From contig JANTQA010000008.1 in NCBI GenBank assembly GCA_027625915.1, positions 4,457,501 through 4,521,500 on the forward strand: a stretch of 64,000 nt of DNA. The letters run 5' to 3'. The number at the start of each line of letters is the position of its first letter. The stretch's first letter is position 1. Positions 55,721 to 64,000 of this stretch are shown piece by piece. The stretch comes from Anaeramoeba flamelloides (taxonomy: Eukaryota; Metamonada; Anaeramoebidae). The translations under genes and the position numbers were made by a program. The notes beneath the pieces were generated by a model. It was not told the DNA's origin, did no database searches, and worked only from the letters and a program-made list of their open reading frames with translations.

Positions 55721-56590
55721 TTTTCTAATATATCTATCTGTTTTTTTGTTATTTTTTTTTTCACTTTAGTTTTTTTCTTTATACATGAAATTTCACCAGA
55801 ATTCAATATCATCTCAATAAAAATTAATATTTTTTCAATTAATTTTCAATTATTTTTCCTGAATTTTTCAACCTTTTTCATTTATTTTTCAATTAACAAT
55901 TTCCTTGAATTTTCCTGGTAACTTCCATTGACTATTTCAAGGATATTTCAATTAATTTCATTAAATATTTCAATTTAATTTCAATTTAATTTCAATTTTT
56001 TTTCAATAAAATTTCATTAAAAAATAACCAAAAAATCAACAACAATTTGTTGTCATGTGTATGGGAGTTTTTCTGTAAATAGTAAGGTATAGTGGTAATT
56101 GATAATTTCCATTTGTTGTGCTTATATTTGAATTATAAATTGGAAAAAATTTTCTCTTCATTTTCCCTATTTTACCTTATCAAATACATTTCTGTCAAAG
56201 AAATATATTACAGGTTTGTGCTAAGTATGACTCTCTTTGAAAAAAGAAAATCAAAATACAAATATTGTGAATATTTTTTTTTTAATTTCTAATCCAAACA
56301 CATTTTGTGAGATTATTTTTGAATATTTACAAAAGGGATCAAAAATTCAAATTTAAATCTGTTTGACTGGTGGTTGTGGAATTCAAAGATTATTTGTGAA
56401 AGTGAAAAAAGAATTTAACAAAACAAAATACTGAAAGTAATAAAAAAAAACATGGGAAATAAGATCTTAAGACAGTTAATATCGGTTCTATAGTTATGTT
56501 CAAAAGGATAAATTGGAAAAATTAATTTATTTTTTTCTCTTTTTGTGTAAAAATACATCAAAAAATCCAACACAACAAAATTTAATTATA

Positions 56591-57634
56591 ATGTCAACAG
56601 ACTCAAGCAGCGACGAAGAAATCGATCCACAAAGACCAAAAAAGTTTATTATTAATCTGGATCTTCCAGCAGAAGATAGATGGGTTGAGGTGGTTGAGGA
56701 ATATAAAGATCAATTTGAGGGTGTTTTGGATTATATCCAACAGATCTTCAAGACGATTGGTGGCAAATACTTTGGGAAAATGATCGGCAAATTTGCAAGC
56801 ATGTTTTTTGCTGCGCTCGTGGGCACGGGTGCAGTCTTATATGGGAAGGAGATCAAGGCGATTGCAAAACTCAGCGGCTTCTCGGTAGGCAAACTCGCAA
56901 TGCTGAATCTAGCCTATGAATTTTCAGCGTATTGTACGTCCATTGTGGGGCAAGGCCCAGACGGGCTCATCCTTGGAAGAACTATGGATTGGGACATGCC
57001 CATCTTGGAAAAGCTAACGATCGAATTAGAGTTCCAGCGCAAGAACAAAACAGTCTTTTACGCAACTAGCTGGGCAGGCTATGTTGGGATCTTGACCGGA
57101 ATGAAGCCCGGTGTTGGCGCGGTTTCCATCAATTACAGAATCTCCGATAAGGGAAACCTTTTGACCAATTTAATCAAGGGAGTCAAAAGCTCGTGGCCCA
57201 TTTCCTTTTTGGTCCGTGATTGCCTCGAGGACTGTAAAAGCTATAAGGAGCTAAGGGGCAGCCTCAAGCTTAGTAAGATTATGGCACCCTGCTATATAAC
57301 TGTGTGTGGTACTAAGGATGCCTGTCTCATTACGAGAACAAGGAACGGCGTTGAGCCAGACTCTACCTGGCATTATCAGAAAAAGGGCGTGATCATTCAA
57401 TGTAACATGGACCATTGGAAAACAGACTCAAAATCTGATGTCTTTTATTCCAGAAAAAGAAGAAAACTTGCAAGGACGATTGTTGAAGATCTGGAAAATA
57501 ATCTAGAACTAACAGAAGAATCAATGTGGACAGTAATATATACGCCACCTATTAATAACGAAATAACAATCTATTATACTGTTTGTAATCCAAAAACTGG
57601 TTATTATGTTGCCAGAGTGCCCTTTAATGATTAA
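56591..57634 (+). CDS. Acid ceramidase/NAAA-family amidase, 347 aa
   Basis: Intronless, ATG 56591 to TAA 57634; the frame is open further upstream but without an ATG. The N-terminal KKFIINLDLPAEDRW matches the alpha-chain start of acid ceramidases (INLDLPPYKRW in human ASAH1). The autoprocessing nucleophile is C115 in YCTSIVGQ, and R130 and D133 lie in GRTMDW. N272 is in QCNMDHW, and an Arg within 288-291 corresponds to the late catalytic Arg. Conserved blocks LEFQRKNKTVF and AGYVGILTGMKPG are also present. It would hydrolyse N-acyl bonds of ceramides or N-acylethanolamines after self-cleavage before C115. No signal peptide is seen: the chain starts MSTDSSSDEE, which is unusual for a lysosomal enzyme. 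A short upstream exon cannot be excluded. GC and codon use in the centre (56770-57480) are far above its neighbours. Confidence 0.92.
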   Translation: MSTDSSSDEEIDPQRPKKFIINLDLPAEDRWVEVVEEYKDQFEGVLDYIQQIFKTIGGKYFGKMIGKFASMFFAALVGTGAVLYGKEIKAIAKLSGFSVGKLAMLNLAYEFSAYCTSIVGQGPDGLILGRTMDWDMPILEKLTIELEFQRKNKTVFYATSWAGYVGILTGMKPGVGAVSINYRISDKGNLLTNLIKGVKSSWPISFLVRDCLEDCKSYKELRGSLKLSKIMAPCYITVCGTKDACLITRTRNGVEPDSTWHYQKKGVIIQCNMDHWKTDSKSDVFYSRKRRKLARTIVEDLENNLELTEESMWTVIYTPPINNEITIYYTVCNPKTGYYVARVPFND

Positions 57635-59953
57635 TTTTTTTTCATTCACCTTACTTTGTTTTTTCTCGTTTTACCTTTTTATTTCTTGTATGAAAAGAAA
57701 GAAAATTAATACCATTCTAAAAATATTTATATTACTTTTAAAAAGAATTTTTTTAAAAATAAATAACAAAAATTATTGATCAATTCTTTTTTTTTTCCAT
57801 TTACTTGAGAAGAAGAACTCATTAACGACCACGTTTGCATTGAAATTTAATGTTTTATGTATTTTAATAAGGATTTTGAGTTTTATAAATCTCACAAATT
57901 TATTTTCGGCAAGATTTTAAAACTATATATATAAATATATACAAGATGAAAGGGTTTTTAATTTTTTTACATTCCCTTTAATTTTTTAAAATGACTAAAC
58001 TGGGTCAAAAATAAAAGTAAACAAAATCAGAATTTGTCTCAAAAATGTTCGTCAAGTTTGTAATTTAAACCCCAGTACTTAATTATATAGTAATAATTTA
58101 TATCAATTAAAATTTTAGAAGTGCTATCTGAACTAATACACTTATTTTTAGTAAAATTTCCTGATTTTTTAATCACCAATTTTTAGAAATATACAATATA
58201 ATACTCACTATTTTATTTTTAATAGAAATTTCTTTCTCAGAAATTGAGAATAAAAAAGCAATTGATTTCAAAAAAAAACATTCAACCTTATGAACAGTTA
58301 AGTTGCTGTTATACCAAAAATAATTAAGTATTTTTAAAGTGAATATACAAAATTTTGTTATATCATCTGAAAATTAAAAAGATCTTGTTAAATATTATCA
58401 TAAAAAATATTTCAATTTTTCAACTATATTTTTTTAATTTATTATTGGTAGCTTTAATTCCTCTTTTTACTTAGATTTATTATTTTTTTTTTATAATTTT
58501 TAAAAATTAAGTAAAATTTTAAATTCTATTATAAGAAAATATTATTTACAAAAATGCTGGCTCACTTTATTAGGTTGTTGGATAGATTGTTATCCGTTTT
58601 ATTGCACTATTCTTATCAAAATAAAAATTTGACTTTCTAGATAAGAATCATTTTTTCTAATTTGGTAAATTTTTGTTTTTGTCCTTTTTCAATTTTTTTT
58701 TTCTTTTTCTTTTTCTTTTATTTTCTTTTCTTTATTTTTTTTGTAGTACGTCAATAAAGATGAAAAAAAGTTATTAACCAATCATAACGATTAAAAAAAA
58801 CATAAAAAATTTAAAATAATAATTTATTTCTTGATTAAAATTTTTTAATTAGCTATCTAAAATTAATTAAAATTTTATTGGGGTTAAAAGATTCCTCAGA
58901 TGTTTTAATTTTTTACCAAATATTTGTTTCAAATATTTTAAGGTTTACTAATTATTGAAGAATGAAAAAAAGTTATAATCTATTTTGTACAAAACTGGTT
59001 ATTTTGGTTCTTAGCTCAGAGATCTCCAACTTTCTATTAATTTCAATACTTATTAAAAAATGAATTTATTTTTTTTTTTTCCAAAATCAGAATTGAAGAG
59101 TGTAAGACTAATAGATTAGAAAGTATTTTCTATAAAATTTTGATTTTTGTTGTGTCAATTGGAATTTTGATTTTGTCATTTTTATATTATATACTTTTAA
59201 AAAAGTATAATTTTTTTTTTTTTAGAAAATTGACTAAAAAGGATATGAAAATTAGAACAAACAACCCAAAAATCTAAAATTTTGATTAAATACCTCTCAG
59301 CATATCAGTTTTACACTCACCAATGTTGATTTTGGAAAAAAAGTCAAATATTTCATTTTTTATAAGTAGTTTATTTTTTATTACATATATTAATAGTTTG
59401 GATTTTAAGAATTGAACAAGACTTTAAAAGTTAGTGGTTTATTAAACAGAACTTAATTACTTTTAAAATTTCAATTGAATAGAAAATCAGTTTCACTTTG
59501 TAATCAGCAAACGAAAATAAATTTTCTATTTGTTTTTCCATTTTTGTAATTCTGTTAGATCTCTTCTTTCTTGACAGTTTAAAGATTTAAAATCTTTTGA
59601 AGACCAACAAATTTTACAAAAGCTTCTTCACAGTGAAACCACAAAAATGTGAGGTTAAAAAAAAGATAAAAAAGGAAAATCAAGTAAAAATTTGAAAAAA
59701 ATGTAATATTGTTTTATCTTTTTCCTTCAAAAAATCTCAATCAAAAATTGTAAGGATAAATATAAAAAAATTGAAGCCATAGCATAATTTCTGGTTTTTA
59801 CTAAAGAAATTTGTTAAATACCAGATGTGGTAAAGCTGAATTTACATAGTCTATGTGGTTTCGATAAACATTATTCACTTATTAGTAGAAAATAACTTTT
59901 CAGTTATACACTGAAAAGCGAATTATCATTTTTTTAAAAAATTTTCTTTCAAA
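57635..59953. other. Gene-free stretch
   Basis: No protein-like frame. A weak match to the left part of family C (1505-1680) lies at about 58550-58745: GGCTCACTTTAT, AGAATCATTTTTTCTAATTTG and a TTTTCTTTTTC run. An (AT)n patch lies near 57923-57942. Otherwise I see nothing. Confidence 0.65.
58550..58745 (+). repeat. Decayed family C fragment
   Basis: Shares with 1508-1745 the order CTCACTTTAT, TTTTTTCTAATTT..AAATTTT, then a CTTTTTCTTTTTC-type pyrimidine tract. No right end found. Confidence 0.35.
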
Positions 59954-62900
59954 ATGGAAACAATCACAAATTGGATACAAAGCTTTTGTATTGTAGAATT
60001 TAATAACACTACTGGCCAAAGTAAACTTAAAGCACCTATTAGTTTTTTCTTGAACATCTTTATTAACCTGATTTCTTTTTTTTTTTCTTTTTCTTCATCC
60101 TTTTTGATTTTTTTCTTTTTTCCTTTTCCTTTTTCCTTTTTCCTTTTCCTTTTCCTTTTCCTTTTCCTTTTTCTTTTTCTTTTTCTTTTTCCTTTTTGAT
60201 AAACACTGCCCAAACAGAAGTAACGTGTGTGTATCCAAAAAAAATCAGGTACTCTGAAAGAGGGCTTCAGAATATAGCATTTTATTCTTTTCCCTCCACC
60301 ACCCCACAAAACGATCTTTCATGTTTTTATTGTTTTCGAATTGCGAGAAAAGAATCACCATTGTACGGCTATGTCTGGTTTACTTCTGTCAAAGATGAAA
60401 CTAACAAAAGGGGCTTTTGCCAAAAATCTATTGTGCTAATCTCTGAGCATCCGTTTTATTCCTTGTTCTCTGGTGTTATGGAAGAGTTGGGCCCCAAAGG
60501 ATTTAAAGAGGGGATGCCGGCTCTTGAGCAGGCTTACAAAAACATTGCCACTGGTTGGCCAACAAAAATTACAAGAGGCGAACTTTATGACATCCCCTTT
60601 TTCACAAAGGCGATCCCAATCTTCATTCCACGACGTTTAACATTGTCTTACCTTGAGCGTAGTCGTACGACACCACAGCAAGATCCTCTAGTCAAGGAAA
60701 ACCCCTCTTGTTGTCTATGCTTGAAGGGCTTTTGTGGGCTGGACACCAATCTGTACCTTATTTTTAAAGATATACTGAAGCAAATGACGCTCCTATGGCA
60801 ACTAATGATCACAGGAACGAATCTCCTAGTAACCTCTTCTTCACCTCAAATATGTAGTCAGGTGGTGCTGTCACTGAGCGGGTTGTTATTCCCAATTACT
60901 TTTCAAGGCAAGTTATTCCCATATTTTACAATTAGGAATTCTGGGTTTAAAACCTTTTGCAAAAAATATAAACAAAAAGATCGAACTCAAAGAAATGGAA
61001 TCGTAATGGGGACAACAAACCCCTTTTTTTCTCAGTCGCCGTATGCCCATTGGGAAAACCATCTTTTTCTATTTACCGAAAATGAAAAATATCAAATTAT
61101 CAGGAATAATAATAAAAAAAAATCAAAAAAAAATCTCCAAAAGACCCATTTAATTTCTCCAGTCAGCCCAATTATTAAATTTGATTTTAGTTTCTTAAAG
61201 AAATTAAAAAAAAAAGATAAAAAAATCAATGAAGAATTGTTAATACACCAAAAAAATCAATTGTTGCGCGAATATTTTTGGAAATTAAACCGAAAATTTA
61301 TGTGCCCACTCGAACAATACTTAACCTCACTAATTCCCAACATAAAGTAACTTTACCTTCCCCTTCGCATTTCTATTTTTTGTTCCATTTCTTTTCGTTT
61401 CTTTTCTTTTCTTTAATTTCTTTTTGTATATTTTTTGTTTTTTTTTCGTATTTCCAAATAAGGATTCTTATGGCAAAATAGAAATTTCAATTTATTCAAA
61501 TTAAAAATAATGAATACCATGACATTTAAAAAAGTTTGTGACAATTAAAGAGACTGAAATAGAAAAGAAAAAAAAAAATTATTTTTATTACAACCATTTT
61601 AAAAAAGTGAGTACTTTATAAATCTATTTGGAGTTTTCTTTTTAAAAAAAGTGAGAACTTCTTTGGAGTTAAAACTTTTTGATAGTTTTCTATTTTAAAA
61701 AGGTGAAAACCTTTTCAGAATTAAAACTTTTTGATAGTTTTCTGTTTTAATAAAGTGAATTCTCAACCATTAAATGTGGGAGTAGAGGTTAGAGTCTTGA
61801 AATAAATCATTTTAAAAAAAATTTCACACTTTATAAAAATAAAAAACTTAAAAAAAGTTTTAACCAAAAAGAAGTTCTCACTTTGTCAAAACAGAAAACT
61901 TTAAAAAAGAATTAATTCTTACAATCTAAAAAAAAAAATCCTCACTTTTTTTAAAATAGCTTTACTCAAGAATTAAAAAATTGTGATTTCATTGTAAAAT
62001 TTATAAAAAGAAAAAAGAGGAAAAAAACATTTAAAAAACAGAAAATCCCATTAAAAATCCTTCAATTTACCATACTATCTTTTTTTATTAATTTTGAATT
62101 TTGCATTGTTGAAATACTTAAACACTTCTCTATTAAAAATGATAAATCCATTTTTAAATAGTAGACTGGAAAATAAAATTGTTTTCAAAGTTTTTTAAAA
62201 AATAATTAAAATTTAAATTCAAAATTTTTGAAAAAATAAATCTTATTTAATCAATAAAGTATATGAGAAATATTAAATTAGATCTCACTAACTAATTGTA
62301 ATGTTAACAATTATTGATCATTTACAATATCCACAAAACATAAAATAAATAATATTAATCGAAAAGAAAAAATAAATACTTTGAAGAAAAAATTCAAATT
62401 TTGTACAACCAAGTGCAGCGCTTATTTTCGCGGTATGGCATTTTCTCATAATATATCTACAATTAAAATTGAATTTACATATTATAACATGATAGCACTT
62501 TTATATGACACTGGTTTTTTTATAAGAGTGTTCATTTTATCATATACTTTTCACAAGATCTTGTTAGGTTTTTCAAAATTTTAATATTAAAAACTAAATT
62601 TAATTGCCAATAAACTCCATTCCAAAAAATTTACACCACCCAAAATAAAAAATAGACAAAAAAAAAATTGAAACTCATATTTTTTTAATAACTAATTCTT
62701 CTCTTCACTTTTATTATTAAATAATAAAAAATTCTTTTACATATCAATAACAAAAAAAAAAAAAAAAAAAAAACAATAATTTTAGTGATATCGAACCATT
62801 TACCAAGCCACCAATTTTTAAAGGATTTAATGAAAAGGAATTTCTAAATAAATTTTCAAATAAAAAATTAGATTTTGAATTTAAAAAAAGAGATAAATGG

Positions 62901-63203
62901 CTCTCAATTTATAAGCAGTTTATACATACAGAAACATTTTATCAATGGTACCAATCATATAAAAGAAATATTTTAGAAAAACTTGGAAAAAAATATCGTG
63001 AAATGCTATTGCAATGGGACTATATGAATTATTCAAAAACAATTTCAGATAAAAAAAAACTCAAATGTTTTGAAATTATTTTAAATCGTTCGAAAAATAA
63101 AGGAATGGATAATGATCCTCAATTAAAAAAAAAAGTTTCTCAGCTTTTATTAGATATTCATTCATCGTTGCCACAAGAAATTTCAAAAAAAATAAATTTG
63201 TAA
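59954..63203 (+). CDS. DENND6-like (FAM116) Rab guanine-nucleotide exchange factor, 3 exons, 537 aa
   Basis: Exons 59954-60020, 60218-61346 and 62786-63203 (1614 nt), GT-AG, splitting codons in phase 1 and phase 2, both of which close exactly. Start ATG gives METITNWIQSFCIVEFNNTTGQ-like residues, then VTCVYPKKIRYSE as in the uDENN start. The DENN core shows RGFCQKSIVLISEHPFYSLF-type and LWQLMITGTNLLVT blocks and the later FPYFTIRNSGFKTF and VMGTTNPFF; FMCPLEQYLTSLIP precedes the second intron. Exon 3 continues FKGFNEKEFLNKF, DKWLSIYKQFIHTETFYQWY. Human DENND6A acts on Rab14 in endocytic recycling, and the same class of role is inferred here on endosomal membranes. Slightly shorter than the human protein (about 600 aa). 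The first intron carries a long TTTTCC tract that serves as its polypyrimidine tract. Confidence 0.93.
60076..60197 (+). repeat. Pyrimidine (TTTTCC)n tract in DENND6 intron 1
   Basis: About 120 bp of almost pure T/C with CCTTTT and CTTTTT hexamer repeats, ending 20 bp before the acceptor AG at 60216-60217. Its complement reads as a long KR frame, which is not a gene. Confidence 0.85.
61598..61965. repeat. Tandem plus inverted repeat in DENND6 intron 2
   Basis: The left half (61598-61760) has about three direct copies of a roughly 55 bp unit: TTTTAAAAAAGTGAGAACTT, then GAGTTAAAACTTTTTGATAG and TTTTCT. The right half (61818-61965) repeats these words inverted (AAAGAAGTTCTCACTTTGTC, CCTCACTTTTTTTAAAATAG). 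The whole could fold as a long stem. Probably a decayed foldback element. Confidence 0.6.
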
Positions 63204-64000
63204 CCAAAATTATTAAACAACAATTAGAATAATTCAATCAAAGTAATTGGTATAAAAAACGGAAATATTATTGTTAATTTATTATTAATAATCAAAGTTT
63301 TATTGGTTTATAATTATATATATATATATATTTATTTTGATTTTACTAATTTCCAAATTGTCTTTAACCTTTCCTTAAATATCTACTTATGCTGTTTTTT
63401 GTTTTAATCATCTATTCACCTGTCTAAGTAGACTAATACAATTAATTATATTTTTCATTGAAAATTGAAAATGTAATTCTATTTGATTATTTAAGATTAA
63501 TTCTATTCAACAATATTTACAAACAAATTGTTAGAATTTATTTAAATTGGTAAAAAATAATATTCATATCCGAATTTTAATGTGTATAAATATATTTATA
63601 TTCATAATTAAATTTAATATAAATTTTTATTTTAAAATTGAATTGAATTTAAAATCTTAACTCATCAAATAATTATAATGAACAGCATTATTTTATAAAT
63701 AAATTTTAAATTCAATTATAAACATATTTGTTTTTAGTTGGTGAATACAAATTTTTATTATTAATTTTTTTTTTTTTGTTATAATTTTTGATTTGGATGT
63801 AAAATTATTCATTCTTGTTCTCTGAATGAACAGTCCCAAAAAGAAAATTTTTTAAAACATCTCATTCCTTAAATTTTTTATTATAAGACCAAAATTATTA
63901 GTAATAATACATTTTAAAATATACTTTGGTAAAATTTTGAATTGGAAAAAAATTCAAGAGTATTTTCGTTGATTTGGTTAGTTATTTTTTTGTTTTATTT
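63204..64000. other. Gene-free end of window
   Basis: AT-rich, with an (AT)n patch at about 63316-63333 and no coding frame. The 3' untranslated region of the DENND6 gene should start here; no clear polyadenylation signal context can be singled out because AATAAA-like words are everywhere. Confidence 0.6.

Larger units (their letters stand above)
50685..56059. mobile_element. Tnp2/CMC-like DNA transposon, 5.4 kb, decayed
   Basis: Terminal inverted repeats CACATGGGAACAAAT (50685-50699) and, inverted at the right end, CACATGACAACAAAT (56059-56045) match at 13 of 15 bases and are flanked by TA on both sides (50683-50684, 56060-56061). Both subterminal zones (about 50700-50890 and 55790-56040) are packed with ATTGAAATT-type repeats in mirrored orientation, as in CACTA-like elements. 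Inside are a transposase on the minus strand (51113-54247) and a divergent accessory gene on the plus strand (54376-55720). CAC termini and a Tnp2-like DDE protein point to the CMC (CACTA/Mirage/Chapaev) superfamily; a TA duplication recalls Mirage. The transposase carries several frameshifts, so this copy is dead. Confidence 0.75.

Noticed and set aside
56513-56590. A hydrophobic N-terminal extension (signal-peptide-like) on the acid ceramidase
   Set aside because: The extension begins at TTG, not ATG, and is T-rich non-coding-looking sequence. The first ATG in frame is 56591.
56591-57634. Bacterial contamination or assembly chimera at the GC-rich amidase gene
   Set aside because: Base composition fades smoothly to AT-rich at both ends of the gene, and the sequence resembles eukaryotic acid ceramidases. 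Horizontal transfer or codon bias remains possible.
59926-60309. A minus-strand KRKRKR-rich protein
   Set aside because: It is the complement of the pyrimidine tract in DENND6 intron 1 plus antisense of exon 2.

Overview
The window is eukaryotic DNA from a very AT-rich genome, roughly four-fifths A+T by eye between genes. It has GT-AG introns from about 200 bp to about 4 kb, and coding exons that stand out by higher GC. Host reading frames that reach their end all stop with TAA, and I see no sign of a changed genetic code. The Lys/Asn/Glu/Asp-rich low-complexity inserts, together with voltage-gated channel, DENN, dilute, B-box and ankyrin genes, suggest a free-living amoeboid protist. The protein style resembles Anaeramoeba or an AT-rich amoebozoan, but that placement is only an impression.

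Layout: 1-3893 gene-free with repeat relics; 3894-6581 (-) an intronless NT-C2 plus dilute-domain protein; 6582-14033 repeats only; 14034-25067 (-) a complete nine-exon Slo/BK-type potassium channel; 25068-29799 repeats; 29800-40276 (-) a PH-PX-ankyrin protein whose likely 5' exons carry a helical domain and a B-box zinc finger; 40277-44172 repeats; 44173-48708 (+) a TPR-thioredoxin protein split by a 3.7 kb intron; 48709-50684 repeats; 50685-56059 a decayed 5.4 kb DNA transposon with inverted ends, a Tnp2/CMC-like transposase (-), a divergent accessory gene (+) and a SINE in its intron; 56591-57634 (+) an acid-ceramidase/NAAA-like amidase; 59954-63203 (+) a three-exon DENND6-like Rab GEF; 63204-64000 gene-free.

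I rebuilt the spliced genes by hand from splice sites, reading phase and recalled family sequences. The Slo, thioredoxin and DENND6 models close in phase at every junction. There is no operon logic: the genes have independent housekeeping or signalling roles (membrane excitability, membrane traffic, cargo adaptors, redox/chaperone, lipid amide hydrolysis).

The intergenic and intronic DNA holds at least seven dispersed repeat families. Four look like short TA-flanked inverted-repeat (mariner/MITE-like) elements. One is an unusual chain of hairpins separated by a CTAACGGCGG-like spacer, and all four of its copies lie in introns. Two elements are tRNA-derived, and one of them still has a perfect 19 bp target-site duplication. 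I saw no retrovirus-like, LTR or Polinton material, no rRNA, no CRISPR array and no convincing functional tRNA.
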